Shown here: positions 11,901 through 23,430 of the stretch, piece after piece
How positions within the stretch are numbered: position 1 is the first letter of the stretch
Layout of the letters: each line of letters begins with the position of its first letter
Assembly: GCA_033085395.1 (NCBI GenBank)
Contig: MU853206.1
Location: forward strand, 1 to 62,360
Reading direction: 5' to 3'
Length of the DNA stretch: 62,360 bases
Origin: Xanthoparmelia taractica
Taxonomy: Eukaryota; Ascomycota; Lecanoromycetes; Lecanorales; Parmeliaceae
Position numbers and translations under genes: made by a program
The notes under the pieces: generated by a model
Told to the model about the DNA's origin: nothing
Database searches by the model: none
What the model saw: the letters and a program-made list of their open reading frames with translations, nothing else

Positions 11901-13167
11901 CAATATTTAAGGGGGCGACTTCTGCCCCTGGCTCGGGTGGCAACGGCTTGTTCATGTTGACAGTAGCGAGCGAAGCCGAACTCTTGAATGTTCTTAGTCT
12001 GTTACTTCTCAGTGCGAGGGGGGTACCGTCAAACACCCCGGCGGCCGCGGGTGAAATGATGGAGAAGGCGATGCTTTGGCATCGATTATCAGATTTTCCA
12101 TGCCCGGCAGTATCCTCCATCAAACTTGACCTCGATGAGCGACCGCTATAATTCGATGATCTATCATCAATTTCGCCTGTGTCATCCGACGAATCCGAGC
12201 GCGCGAATTTTTCCAACGACTGAGCGTTACCGGGCGTGTCGCTTGTCATGTCTTCGAGGGAGAAAGCCGAGAAAGGTCTCCTTGGTTTTGGCATTTCAAC
12301 GACGGATAGAGGAGACACGACGGATAGCCTTGCCGGCGTGTCGTCTGGGTTCTGTTGGTGGGTGGTTGATGATGAAGGCGAGACTTGTGGCTGTGTATCC
12401 CTACTCTTTCCCTGCGATTTCCGCCTGTCCATCTGCGTTGCTAAGTGTGAGGACGAGTGTGGTCGTTTAGCGACTTTTCCAGGAATAGTGACCTGTATTT
12501 TAGGTCTTCGGTCTTTCGCCGAAGGCGCAGCAGTGGGATCCATATGGAAGTTCACTTCCATCGAGTCACCCGTCATTGCACTCATGTCGGAGTCAGGCCG
12601 TGCGCCCGAAGCCTCTGGTGATCTGAGTCTCTGTATTGCTGCAGGCATTGGCTTCTCCTCCCCCTGTAAACCAAATGCCTGTGACAGGTACTGATTGTAT
12701 GCAATTGATCGATAGGACTGGTCCATGTTGTTTGACGGCCTCATCTGCTTCACACTGATGCCTTTGTTCTCCTTGCCTGTACCCACTTCCCGATATTGTC
12801 CATCATTCCTCTTCGAGTGCACCGCCTCACCTTGATTCTGTGATGCTGCTTCTATTAGGTCGAGATGCTTGGGAGGCCTCTTGCTGGAACCGGCAGCCAT
12901 AGCGGACGCCAGTGGTTTGGGTCCCGGATTACTCTCGTTGGAATTCTTCTTTCGGTGCAAGTTCCTCATCTTGTCCGACAGTGACCTATTGTGTCCGTGA
13001 GACAGTCTCATGTCTGAAGCTTGAAAGTTTGTAAAAGGTGATTTGTTCGTGGTAGTGAGATTGGATCTGGGCTTGGAGTTCAGACTCGTGGAGCGGCGCA
13101 AGCTGCTGTTGCTGCGGTCGCCCCTTTGTGAAGGAGCAAAGATGATTCCGCAGCCTGGTGCAGCCAT
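8998..13167 (-). CDS. F-box-like / UBA domain protein, large and mostly disordered
   Basis: Predicted 1372-aa protein, exons 13167-9870 and 9818-8998. Residues 1 to about 820 are low-complexity, Ser/Pro/basic and probably disordered. A folded part begins near residue 846 with an F-box-like helix set (VVLLRILEQLDNLQDLF, then FYRTFKRHE) and continues through a Trp-rich helical region (WRVWTFCQVFGCG, EIWTCLGVLVRGF). Near residues 1275-1322 is a UBA domain (RLVAMGFDKKKAAKALAET...FAKALEWLV). Known F-box proteins recruit substrates to SCF ubiquitin ligases and UBA domains bind ubiquitin, so a ubiquitin-pathway adaptor is a reasonable inference. The 51-nt intron at 9819-9869 (GTCAGT, GCTAAC, CAACAG) has no stop and keeps frame, so it is easily missed. 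I chose the ATG at 13167 because the longer reading runs into an upstream intron acceptor. Confidence 0.8.
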   Translation of the reverse strand: MAAPGCGIIFAPSQRGDRSNSSLRRSTSLNSKPRSNLTTTNKSPFTNFQASDMRLSHGHNRSLSDKMRNLHRKKNSNESNPGPKPLASAMAAGSSKRPPKHLDLIEAASQNQGEAVHSKRNDGQYREVGTGKENKGISVKQMRPSNNMDQSYRSIAYNQYLSQAFGLQGEEKPMPAAIQRLRSPEASGARPDSDMSAMTGDSMEVNFHMDPTAAPSAKDRRPKIQVTIPGKVAKRPHSSSHLATQMDRRKSQGKSRDTQPQVSPSSSTTHQQNPDDTPARLSVVSPLSVVEMPKPRRPFSAFSLEDMTSDTPGNAQSLEKFARSDSSDDTGEIDDRSSNYSGRSSRSSLMEDTAGHGKSDNRCQSIAFSIISPAAAGVFDGTPLALRSNRLRTFKSSASLATVNMNKPLPPEPGAEVAPLNIAFARPSSMRGKRKVPTPLTFSRSSMYDTPSQFPSRRSSLRSKYTPADLDALDAAFTKSTPNMPAGLGYQVERSLSQAEADLEAHLGTISEEPTMQHPNVIPTAQDPLQISRGPNNMVPSRHAPHPPSSLKLSDGSISSRKRSQKKTPTHVALQMRADSSKWDSDDSSRSGLRRRISAPVVGSTAKADKILGKPATLMVREGSSESNWSSSESPQTTYDGDSSSPTMSREDSSTPETDISSVPDHAYEEVRARLELLSPKNNHDAEQFAAFVPQPKPVIDLAQPFSWPPQTQANDPIEETKQRPTTPEQLSHAEAEANAPAIYLTPVEEVQESQATIAIGLEAPADDDDESNIHPLQRRGAQQESPQRRRSIASVVMTERPRSLASIAMSEIPDMYASLPSPGLTIGSRQSFIVEEVERDISADAAEVVLLRILEQLDNLQDLFATATVSRGFYRTFKRHELPLMKKALYGMSPAAWELREMSPPYPGLESLDDALPKLLEYSPSVYLQQYMRDMYTMIALKSMILIHCESFLRADTITALAGGETERASQIDDAFWRVWTFCQVFGCGSNREDDIVGQMDWLRGGPLAKQQRRTANTMALGADVNRSSVLYRSPPTFGEGNMNGLSAEDLYDMTEIWTCLGVLVRGFQGKRQEAREYGIFDKADITAGDVEQEDSVLGQCSPSRVVRTLLTPSTEEWTYHLLTLAPPTVLDVTSPTSPTAANFAHARSRGYTTWTPPTISRATFLKEAVSRVYQERMAERHPTSPIPSPKEKITDSSSPIPKPPIDDVVAARWRCARHAAEIRAKRNDPSFKGLPPSEDRPMSEFPAVIEKLDMGNAPPVPTIASAHSRTPSDLDTSKNFVSALVVPAGPQVRDPVDVAVDRLVAMGFDKKKAAKALAETDTGNSVDFAKALEWLVRERKRDVSGLMHSGYRGPVTPTGESDEIANANAESAIREAVGLGLKVAGRA

Positions 13168-13215
13168 GTTGGTGTGAGGCGTGTTGGTAAAACTGTCAGT
13201 CGGGAAATTGCGTTT

Positions 13216-13292
13216 CTGGGAAACGGCACAGCCCACATCAGCAACGGTCAAAACGCATGTCTAAGCTCAGCCGAACAGGAGGATCAACTTAC
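13216..13292 (-). other. 5' UTR intron with short upstream ORF in the flanking exon (F-box/UBA gene)
   Basis: On the minus strand a GTAAGT donor at 13292 and a TTTCCCAG acceptor ending at 13216 bound a 77-nt intron. The upstream exon has an ATG whose spliced reading gives a 13-codon ORF that stops before the main start at 13167. This suggests a spliced leader with a small uORF. No transcript evidence is available. Confidence 0.55.
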
Positions 13293-16200
13293 GAATATTA
13301 CTAGAAGAGCTCATCACGCTCTTTTCTGGGTCCTCTGATCGTTCGTAGAGGTGAGTGACCTCGCTTGTCGTATAACAGTTTTGCTGTTCAGTATCCAAAA
13401 CCTCGGAGTTGCGTGTGAAGCTGTAGAGCTGCGCCGGAATTAGGCATTAAGCACTTCGCCGCTGCAACATCCAACAGTCAAACCACAGCCCGCTCAGCAA
13501 CGACAATAATGACCGCGACTGAAGGTGCTCAAAGAGTTGAAAAAGGACGAAGGCCAGCAGGTCGGTAGAAGGGGAATTGCCCTGCTTTTGCGCGTGATTC
13601 CGGTCTTTGCGACAGCCATCTTTTGATGGTGCGGCCTGAGAGTGCGCACAGCAAGCTGTCGCAAAAGGCAAAATGTAGCCTCTCTTCGCCAGGACTGCCT
13701 CAGCGGATCGGCGGATTCGGCGCATCATGCAGTCCTGAAACCAGCCTACTGCTCAAGAATTGCCAAGACTCCAAGAGACAACAGGGGGGGGGAGGGTTAC
13801 GAAAGGACACTTGGTGAGTCCGGAATCAGTTGGTGTGGATGATGTTGCGGCGAGGATTTGCTTCGCACGAAATGGGCCCCCAAGGAGAAAGTCAGGATGT
13901 TGGTTGGAGAGGGAAAGTGAAATTCCCGCTGGATGGTTTCACATTTACGGCAAAAGACACGCCAAACTGCTTTAGGTTTAGTTTTCTGAGTCATGTACCA
14001 CTCTGCCCAGAAATCGTAGTCAGATTTACTTGTACGCGGGGGGTCACTGGTTACTGCCTCGGCAATTATGGCTTCAATATTGGGATGCTATTGTGGATTA
14101 GCTGAGCATGGAAGAAACAGGACTGATGATGCTCAAAAGATGAAGTACAGTCATAAAAATTGTATCGAACCAATTAATCTTGCCAATGCCTCAAATGCTG
14201 ACGCCCTGGTATCAAAATGACGAAAGAGCGTGTGACCAAGGTACGTACAATGTGTGCCAATGGAAAGGGTTTTGAATCAAGTTGCGGATACAGTGGTATG
14301 CGGGTCAAATCTTTGGGCTGACAGCCGAGACCCTCATTGATGCGCAAATGATCTTGGTGGAGCCTTGGACGGTATGACCGCCATTTCTAAGAGTATCGGA
14401 CTGACAAGGATTCCTGTAGGCTCGATCCTTAAGGTTGCCACTTAGATGCGTCGTGCCGTGTCCTGGAAAAGCATCACGTATGAAGAAGGGATGTTGGCCA
14501 ACCACTTAGAAAATCCCCTTCTCACGTGGCTCTTCTAGAAGTCTAGTTTGACTTCTTTCCCAATGCTAGAGTGTCCCCCCACGATAATAACCCTGTGTCG
14601 CTTAAACGTCATTCGTGGGGTGTTTTACGAATCAACAGGCGCGCTTGATGCGAGAGAGCAATTGAACATGCTCACGCAGTGCACGCACTGCCGCCCATTG
14701 GCGACAAGAGAATGAAAAGGACTGGATCTGACCGCCAATACCAATACCTTGGCGATCCCGAATCCAGCCTGCTTACTTCGCATATCAGAGTGGTGGAGTT
14801 CTTTCATGTGCTCGTGATGCGAAAGAAAAGCATCATACCTCAAGCCACATTAATGTATCTTTTTGTCTTCAGCGACCAACGAGATTGCCTGCTAGAGGCC
14901 TTAAGCACCAATTCATACCATGTGCTAGGCGTCACTTCGGTCATAACAAATGATATGAATTGTTATATGAGTGATTAGCAACTAATTATTCTAGACCAAC
15001 ACAAGATCGAGATTGCTATTACAGCGACACCAGGCAAGTAATAATGACGACGGCGCCGAGGGCACCCGGGTTTGCTCGCGAGGAGTTGACATGCACGAGC
15101 CTCAACGTGGATTTACGGCCACATCCGGTAAGGCCAATACATTTCCCTTGGACTCAAACTATGGTGTCGTGACTTATGCAGCTTGTGCTTAACCCCAAAC
15201 GCGGCTCCATCCGCCGTTGGGGAGTAGCACAAACAGACCGACTGGTCTATATTTGCGCCGAATAGGTCCGGTTTCAGATACAGACCCTCGCATCGATCGT
15301 GTCGGATTCGACCTCAGGCCGCATCCTTCACTACGAATGTAAATTCATACAGGTGGAGTGTTGCTATATACAGTCAGGATTGCCCTCGGGTGTTGATCGT
15401 ACTTTACATCTTCCTGAGCCTCATACTTTCCGCCAGATTCCTCGCGAGAAAATGTTGAAAGGATCTGAAACCTGTTGCAGCCAGCTGTGCCACCACACAT
15501 TTCGAATGTTGATTCATTGCGCAGACCTTGCTCAAATCTAGACGAAACCTCTACTCCTTAGCAGGTCATCTTACGGCGCGCCAGCCGCGAATAGCTCGAC
15601 GCCGTCGTAGTCTGCCGTCTCGCCTTGTCGACGCCGGCCAAATAGGCGTGTACTGGGTAACCACGTGCGATCTGAGGATCGACACCTGGCTGCGACATAG
15701 GAGACACGGTCAAATAATGTTTTCATGCCAGTTCTATCCTCACCTTAGACTTTCAGAATTTCCATACCCGGCAAGGGATCCTCTACTGCAAATAGGTAAA
15801 GTCCCTGATCGCTATAAATGTACACGGTGATACACAGATTCCTATACCAACATCTACCGTGGGTACGGGAGCGCGCTCACCGCAAGGTATCAGCCCTACT
15901 CAAGGGTTTTGCCATCAATTTTCCTTTCCTTAAGCCAGAGATGAAGGATTTTTGCAATCTGTTCGATTTTGAGTCTGTCGCAGCAGTGTGCCTCGGTTTC
16001 TTTGCCATCGTTTTCATCTCTAGTAAGCCCTGCTCTAACTTTCTCGTACCGACACTGCTCGTGTGATGTATGTTGAGAACTGTAGTAGAGCTTATTGACG
16101 AAGAATGCCGGCGCAGCAAGCCACTATAATCAGCAACAGCACCATCATGACCCGCCTCAATTTTGTTCAATGGCTTTTCGTTAAGTATTCCTACTGCTTC

Positions 16201-17375
16201 GGTGCATCTACAAAGATTTCCTCCCTAAGATGGAAGCGTGCTCGAAGTATCTTGAGATCTCATTGTATCGGTCGCAGTCTGCGCAGCCCGGATACGACAG
16301 AGTGCGCTGTGTAGCCTTGCAATAATGTTCCTCACACCTGATGTTAAGGTGTATCTCTCAAATTATTACTATACCATTGCGCTTCACGATGATCGAGAAC
16401 GGGATTTACGCCATGAATGGTAGAATATCTCTCGATTGGCTCGTTTGCGAATAATGCATCTCGTCCAAATTCTGGTGCCGACAGCCATCCCCATGCAGGG
16501 TTCCATTCATAAGCTGTGCTATCCCTCCCAGCACTTCAGTCCTTGGTATGTCGAAAACATCAAGTCTCTACGTAGCCAGTTCCGGCTCTCCCTGGGGTTT
16601 TTGCAACATCTTCATCGGACGTGACCTTTAGCGCCGCTGACTCGGAATCTATGCTCGACCCAGACGACAGCAACTTCAAATCCACAAAACAGCTTCGACC
16701 CGTATCAAGGCCGCGGATGTCTCTACCACCTACCTAGAAGCCCTGTAACAACTGCTGAGCACCACGTCGACAAAATTGACGCTTTCCTTAATGGGTCTAG
16801 CGCCACTGGGCCTACTTTATCCACGGATGGTTTGGGCGGGGATTGATATTGAGCAGGTCTGGCTAGAGCGCTGCTGATACCCCGAGAGAACATAGATATG
16901 GATGACCATCAGAGTCGTTAACGAAGTATAAAGGTCCGGACTTTGAGCCGGTTATAACCTTTGCGAGAGCTATCATCTACTGTTCCTGGTGTATTTGAAG
17001 GGACGGCGCTCGCCATGGCGAGATGATTAAGGTCTACCACATAGGTGGTTACCACATGACTATATCTCTACCATCTGAAGTATCAGATAACTTTGAGATT
17101 CGAGCTCCGTGCTCGCAATGTGACGGTGAAAAACCTCCCCAAAGGCCGTGAAAGCGGGCAAAGAATAAAGGGTTCAGCCTGAATTTGACAACATTTTCTA
17201 CTGCGTACGTATAAGATTCGAGTATGTGATGCCACGGATATGGCTGGGAAGCTCCGGCACTAAATTGTTAAATCCGAACCGGAGAACTCAATTAAGCAAC
17301 AATCATACTGATTTTTAGCGTCACGCTAAGGCAGGGGCTCTAGCGTCTCCTGAAGATACACGACTTTCCCAGCAG

Positions 17376-17388
17376 CCCTAACCCTAAT
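17376..17388. repeat. Short interstitial telomere-like repeat
   Basis: Two CCCTAA units followed by T, matching the common fungal telomere unit TTAGGG on the other strand. The same 13-mer occurs at 52349-52361. It is too short to prove telomeric origin. Confidence 0.5.
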
Positions 17389-17434
17389 CCAGAATGTTTT
17401 GGTGCAGTAGCTAGATAAATCGACGAGAGAATCA

Positions 17435-17471
17435 CTCTCAGGGTCCTCTCAGGGGTCCTCTCAGGGTCCTT
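17435..17471. repeat. Imperfect triple CTCTCAGGGGTC repeat upstream of the beta-glucosidase gene
   Basis: Three close copies of a 12-nt unit (CTCTCAGGGTC or CTCTCAGGGGTC) lie about 110-150 nt before the start codon at 17583. The middle junction contains AGGGG, the core of fungal stress-response elements. A regulatory role is only a guess from position. Confidence 0.5.
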
Positions 17472-17582
17472 GCTTAGCGCGACGGTAACAGACGGACACG
17501 AAGAACTCTGCCCCTGCGCCTCACGAGCCCAGAAAATAAACACAAAAAGCCTGATAGGTAAGCAACAGTTGCTAACAGTAAT

Positions 17583-20522
17583 ATGACGCGTGCAGCAGAA
17601 ATTGTCAGCAGCCGAGAAGGCCTCCTGGACCATGAAGCTGCCAGGCCTTATCGTCGTTCGCTCGGTAGCGACCGCTCCTCATCCGAGCTCTCATCCGAGC
17701 TAAATCTTGACGAGCTCAAGCTGCCTGACGAGACATCAGCGCCGCGAGTGAGAGGTGGATGGTCACCATCGATACGGAAGAAGAAGGATAAGGAAAAAGG
17801 GTACTCAGGAGTGCCCAAGGCGAAAAGGAAAGGGGGATTGCTGCGAACGAAACCATGTCTGCTTGTTACGTCGATACTGTTAGGGGGGCTGCTGGGTCTT
17901 CTAGGGGTGATGATATTCGTATACCGAAAAGCTACCCCGCTAGATGGGCAGTCACCACCCTGGTACCCTTCGCCAAAGGGAGGGACCCTGGCCCCTTGGG
18001 AGGAGAGCTACAAAAAAGCAGCCGCTATGGTCAGCAAGATGTCACTGCTCGAGAAGGTGAACATCACTACGGGGACTGGCTGGTCGCAAGACCTGTGCGT
18101 TGGCAACACGGCACCCTCCAGCAGTGTTTTCTTTCCTCCGCTCTGTCTACAGGACGGGCCTCTCGGTATACGTTTCGCAGACCACGCCACTGCTTGGCCG
18201 GCTGGTATCACTGTTGGAGCCACATGGAACAGAGACTTAATGTACAAAAGAGGAAGAGCGCTGGCTTTAGAGCATCGGCTCAAAGGCGTGAATGTGCTGT
18301 TGGGGCCCTCGATGGGACCATTGGGACGAATGCCGGCTGGCGGGAGGAACTGGGAAGGCTTTGGTTCGGATCCTGTGTTACAAGGTGTTGCGGCTGCCGA
18401 GACTATCAAGGGTATCCAAGATGAAGGAGTAATAGCTACAGCAAAACATTTAATCGCGAATGAGCAGGAGCATTTTCGACAAGCTAACGAATGGATGATG
18501 CCGCAAGCCTTATCTTCCAACGTTGACGATCGGACATTGCACGAACTGTACTTATGGCCTTTTGCTGACAGCATCAGAGTTGGTGTTGCCAGCGTCATGT
18601 GCAGCTACAACATGGTCAACAACTCTTATGCTTGCGGGAATAGCAAGCTATTGAATGGCATATTAAAGGACGAATTGGGCTTTCAAGGGTTTGTCCAGTC
18701 TGATTGGTTAGCTCAACGGAGTGGAGTAGCGAGTGCCTTAGCCGGTCTCGATATGACAATGCCTGGCGATGGTCTCAATTGGTTGGACGGAGATTCTTTA
18801 TTCGGTCCTCACCTCACTCGATCGGTGCTCAATGGCTCTTTGCCCATTGAGAGATTGGACGACATGGCTACGCGTATTGTGGCTGCGTGGTATCAACTAG
18901 GTCAAGATGACAAGTCCCGCTGGCCGAATCTCCCTCCTGAGGGTGATGGTAGACCAAATTTCTCATCTTGGACCAATGAAAAGGTCGGAAAAATCCACGA
19001 AGGTAGCGATGACCCCACCACAGCGGTCGTGAATCAATTCATCGACGTCCAGGGACATGGCAGCGAATTCCACGGGCGCCTGGCTCAAGAGGTTGCTGCG
19101 GAGGGCACGGTTCTTGTCAAGAACGAGGACAACATTCTGCCACTCGATCCCAAGGGTTGGACTGATGAGCATCAGCCTCACGGTGCTGGCAAATATAAGG
19201 TGGGGGTTTTTGGCGAAGACGCAGCCTCTAATCCCAAAGGACCGAATGATTGTCCGGATAGAGGCTGCAATGTCGGTACGCTGGCTTCCGGATGGGGCAG
19301 CGGTGCCGTGGATTTCCCTCATCTAGTTCCGCCAATTGAGGCATTGGAATCCACCTTCGATCTTGACTCTGTTGATATTACGGCGAAATTGACAAACGAC
19401 CTGCCGAAGGACTGGGACTCGTCACTTGGCAGTCAAGATATTTGCCTCGTCTTCATCAATTCAGACGGAGGTGAAGGCTTCATCTCGTGGAATGGGATCA
19501 CAGACAGGAAAGACCTGTATCCTCAAAAAGGTGGAGACGAGCTTGTTAAGAAGGTCGCTAAAGTGTGCCAACAAACCGTCGTGGTTGTTCATGCCGTCGG
19601 TCCTGTCGTACTCGAACGCTGGATCGATCTCCCCAATGTCAAAGCTGTTATCCTTGCCAACTTACCCGGCCAAGAAAGCGGTAACGCCATTGCCGATGTT
19701 TTGTTTGGCCGAACGGACGCGAGTGGTCGACTGCCCTACACTGTGGGTAAATCATTGGCCGACTACGGCCCTGGCGGACAGATCATGTACAAACCGAATG
19801 GTCTCACACCTCAACAAGAGTTCAAAGAGGGCCTACTCATCGACTACCGACGTTTCGACAGTCACTCTATCACACCACGCTACGAGTTCGGCTTCGGCCT
19901 CTCATACACCACCTTTGCATTCTCAAACCTCGTTCTCACGACGCTAAAGCCCAAATCGCCCTTCCCTTCGCCGCGCCCGGACGAACCAATCCTACCTCCC
20001 ACGTATCCAACCGACATCCCTGACCCATCATCTGCCCTGTTCCCCGCCAACTTCAAAAAGCTGCACAAGCGCATCTACCCCTACATCGACTCCACCAAAG
20101 AAATCAAAGCCGGCTCCTACCCCTACCCACCCGGCTACAACGACCACCAACCCCCCTCTCCAGCCGGCGGCGGTGAAGGCGGCAACCCTTCCCTCTACGA
20201 CGAACACATCCTCATCTCCCTTGACCTGAAAAACACAGGCCCCCGCACCGGAAAGCAAGTCGTGCAAGTCTACGTATCGTTCCCCGACGACGTGATTGAT
20301 TCGAGTACGGGAGGCAAGATCGATTTTCCCGTCAGGGTGCTCAGGGGCTTTGAGAAGGTGCAACTCGCGGCGGGGGAGACGACGAAGGTGGAAATCCGTC
20401 TTACGAGGAGAGACTTGAGCTATTGGAGCGTCGGGTATCAGAACTGGGTCATGCCCGATGGCGATATTGTCGTTGCGGTCGGGGCGAGCTCGAGGGATTT
20501 GCCGCTGAGTGGGACGTGGTAG
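17583..20522 (+). CDS. Membrane-anchored beta-glucosidase, glycoside hydrolase family 3
   Basis: Intact single-exon gene, 979 aa. It should hydrolyse terminal beta-D-glucosyl residues of cello-oligosaccharides or beta-glucans. A basic, Ser-rich cytosolic N-terminus (1-91) precedes a single hydrophobic helix (about 92-114), predicting a type II membrane protein with the catalytic part outside or in the secretory lumen. The GH3 N-domain follows, with the nucleophile motif QSDW giving Asp374. The GH3 C-domain contains GWGSG and the GGEGF motif, whose Glu631 is the likely acid/base by analogy to Aspergillus enzymes. FGFGLSYTTF and a C-terminal fibronectin-III-like domain (about 885-979) complete the usual order. 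The layout and length match the Aspergillus 'beta-glucosidase E' (BglE) type, so orthology is plausible but unproven. A Pro-rich insert sits between the GH3 C and FnIII-like parts. Confidence 0.93.
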   Translation: MTRAAEIVSSREGLLDHEAARPYRRSLGSDRSSSELSSELNLDELKLPDETSAPRVRGGWSPSIRKKKDKEKGYSGVPKAKRKGGLLRTKPCLLVTSILLGGLLGLLGVMIFVYRKATPLDGQSPPWYPSPKGGTLAPWEESYKKAAAMVSKMSLLEKVNITTGTGWSQDLCVGNTAPSSSVFFPPLCLQDGPLGIRFADHATAWPAGITVGATWNRDLMYKRGRALALEHRLKGVNVLLGPSMGPLGRMPAGGRNWEGFGSDPVLQGVAAAETIKGIQDEGVIATAKHLIANEQEHFRQANEWMMPQALSSNVDDRTLHELYLWPFADSIRVGVASVMCSYNMVNNSYACGNSKLLNGILKDELGFQGFVQSDWLAQRSGVASALAGLDMTMPGDGLNWLDGDSLFGPHLTRSVLNGSLPIERLDDMATRIVAAWYQLGQDDKSRWPNLPPEGDGRPNFSSWTNEKVGKIHEGSDDPTTAVVNQFIDVQGHGSEFHGRLAQEVAAEGTVLVKNEDNILPLDPKGWTDEHQPHGAGKYKVGVFGEDAASNPKGPNDCPDRGCNVGTLASGWGSGAVDFPHLVPPIEALESTFDLDSVDITAKLTNDLPKDWDSSLGSQDICLVFINSDGGEGFISWNGITDRKDLYPQKGGDELVKKVAKVCQQTVVVVHAVGPVVLERWIDLPNVKAVILANLPGQESGNAIADVLFGRTDASGRLPYTVGKSLADYGPGGQIMYKPNGLTPQQEFKEGLLIDYRRFDSHSITPRYEFGFGLSYTTFAFSNLVLTTLKPKSPFPSPRPDEPILPPTYPTDIPDPSSALFPANFKKLHKRIYPYIDSTKEIKAGSYPYPPGYNDHQPPSPAGGGEGGNPSLYDEHILISLDLKNTGPRTGKQVVQVYVSFPDDVIDSSTGGKIDFPVRVLRGFEKVQLAAGETTKVEIRLTRRDLSYWSVGYQNWVMPDGDIVVAVGASSRDLPLSGTW

Positions 20523-23430
20523 GGGGGTTTTTTTTTTGCGAAGCCATGGGTATTCTTTTTTAAATAAGGGGTGGTGTTTGGGTAGTATTATGAGCAGTAT
20601 AACGATTGGGAAAAAATCCGTACATTGAGTTATTTCTTATTCCTTGAGGTTTTAAGAGTATTTCTTTTTTTGAGACCGTACCTCTCAGGTGCACGTACAC
20701 CTAAAGTAAGATACCTATACCTATACCTATAATCCTTTATCTGCACCGCCCCGCGTCCCTCATTAAACAACAACCTGCCAATACACGTAATCTAAATAAA
20801 TTCTCATCGATCTAGTTGAATTCAGCGTAGTCCAGCGTAGTCCCGCACAAAACAGCCTGCTCCACACATACCTTTTAAGCTTCCGCCGCAACGGTATCAG
20901 GGCTGAGTTCTTCCCAATGAGAATAGGTTTCCGATAGGGTAGGAATTCAGCCCTACATATTAAAGTTGGTCCGCCTGAAGGAAGGGTGGGGTGGGGGGGG
21001 GCAACTCTTCTGTTGTGAGTTTAGTCTAAGTGAATGTAGTATTTCTCACGGCTGCTTAATCTTGCTGCGTCTGAAGGGTGGATGTGCAGGAGTTTTGGGT
21101 CGGTTAAGAGGGGGAAGGGGAAAGGAAGTGGGGGGTTGTTTGAGTGTTTGTTTTTGTAATCTTACATATGCATGGTAATTTTAACTTTTATTTTTGATCA
21201 GTTCCCCTTCATGAAACACCCTCACCTGCAGGAACTGCTTTGTTGTTGCCCGAGCCGATTTCTTGGTGATTACCTTACATACTCGTGCGGCGGGGAAAAT
21301 CTCTCCCCTTGGCAGTCTAGAGCGCGGATATATCCACCGACTACCACCAATCGAAACATGCACCACAAGCAGCCATATCGACTGGTGGGTACCGCCCCCG
21401 GCTTGCCAAGAGGAGAGGTTTCCTGGCCGTAGTGTGTACTGTTTCCAGAATCTGACACATTTCCGCATTCAGATGGAGAACGTAGAAGGTGCGAAAGGGT
21501 GTTGACGGGGATGCTTGAAATGCAATAGCGTGCGCGGGCGGTGGGAGATTGAGATGATGCGGGAGGGAAACTGAGCCTGGACCGGATGGTCGTTGAACTT
21601 TTTGCCATCAAGCAAGAAATATTTAGGGACTGATTTTGGCGCAGGTAAAGTACAGTAAAGCAGCCCGCGAAAAGCATCGGCGGTCTTGTTGCCCCGAATC
21701 ATGCTCTCGATGCACGATACATTCCTGGCTCGATCCTGCAAAAAGTTGTTTAGGTGGACACTACCATAAGCTTCTCGCGGTGTAAGGACCTGGTCCCTGG
21801 CCCCGGGGGAATCCCAGACGCGGCCTTTGGACTGTCGATTTACCGAATACAGCCAGACAACGATCTCTACAACGGGCTTCTCGCGGGGGGCGGACCGGAT
21901 TCCTAGCTACGCAAGCATCTCCTGACGTGGAAATGGTTGTTCGGGTCGCCGCCAGGAGAAGACTGGGTCAAGAGTGTGAGCGGACTTGCCGGTTCGGAGG
22001 TGTCCTGAGTGGTGCCCAACTGCAGCGAATGCGAGCCATGGCCGAGGACGACCTCTGGGTGTTTCTGGCTTCTATAATCTCGTTACCGAAGAATTAGCAT
22101 GGGACCATGGGAGGGTGCCGGCTAAGGGACCAATCAAACTTGGTGTTTCTAAGTCTGCCCCACGCTCTGCGACAATGATGATGCCAAAAATAAGAACTGA
22201 TGGCCGTAACGTGGACCACTTCTATGGTGTTTTAGTCAGCAGACTTTAGCGCACGTATGTGACCAACCAGGAAAGTCTCTAGAACCGTCTAGTGTCATTA
22301 TTTGAAGTTGCCTGGCAGCCATGGCTCATGTAGCTGGCTCAATAATTGGCCTAGAGCAGGTTTTCGAAGGAGCTATGCATGCAGCGCATTGACCGCCGAA
22401 CGAATTGTAGTGCGAGGTTTGTTTGGTCCGCCTTTAAAACTTCTAGAGTAAGACGTATGCCTAGAATTGCCTTGTTGGACTCGGCAAACCCTTGACAATT
22501 CTCCTGCCGAAGTTGCCGCATGGATGAACACTAAAGATCAGTGGAGGATTGTCCGGCTGAGTTAGTCGGGTCAGTGCATCTCATCCATTGCAAGAGCGAC
22601 CCTTCGTACGCTCCGGTTGAGAATCCCACCAAGATATTCAGATCCCGATTTCGAGTGCAACGTGACCACAACTACAACAAGTGTCATCTATGGCTTCACG
22701 TGTAAATGTCAACTCGTAGCCTCTCGGCACCACAATCAGAGGTGCGTCATCGTGCGTTAGCGGCTGGTCCGTTGGCTGCAGTTCGACGGTTTTGGATCCC
22801 TGACTGGCAAAAGGCACTGAACCTTAAGCAATCATCCATGAGACCAATTTCCACCCTTGGCAAAACACGTGGCATTCACCTTATAAGGCTCATACTACTT
22901 CCCCATCTTGATGATAGTGGCGAGAAGGATTCGATGGCAGTTCCTGAAATTGCTGCATTACAAAATATCAGTATAGACTTTGAAGGGGATGGCCAAGTGG
23001 CTTTCAGGTCCACCCGTAATATCGTCGCACTGATTCTCCGCCAGAAATTCGTCGTCGTTGTGGACGGCTTCAATGAGGTAAATATATTTATATAGACTTG
23101 TAGGATTAATAGATTAAAGAGGGTTGTAGACACGGACATTGATAAAATGGGCAGTCCCTCTGCTTTGCAAGGCTCAAAGACGGCAAAGCTCATGATTGAT
23201 GGGTGAGCAGATGAGATGCTAGCTGAAGTTGGAGGTGGAGGCGTCGCATCTCCGACAACCACGCACCAGATGGATGAGGATTACTTGTTGTAGCCGAGGT
23301 ATACCCTTGAATGTTGATGCAGCAGATGAGGGGTACTTTCTACTCCGCTTGATAGTCGGAGCGGTGAGAAGATTGCACCATACCTCTTTAGCTTTGAAAT
23401 GAAAATCGAAAGTATTGGAGAATCCAATCA

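Larger units (their letters stand above)
13293..17582. other. Long stretch without a supportable gene; possible relics
   Basis: About 4.3 kb with only short ORFs. A minus-strand ORF at 15877-16170 has an amphipathic, Lys/Arg-rich look, and plus-strand fragments near 15530-16620 read as broken coding DNA, but neither could be matched to a family or joined by credible introns. The right end is the promoter region of the beta-glucosidase gene. Confidence 0.5.
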
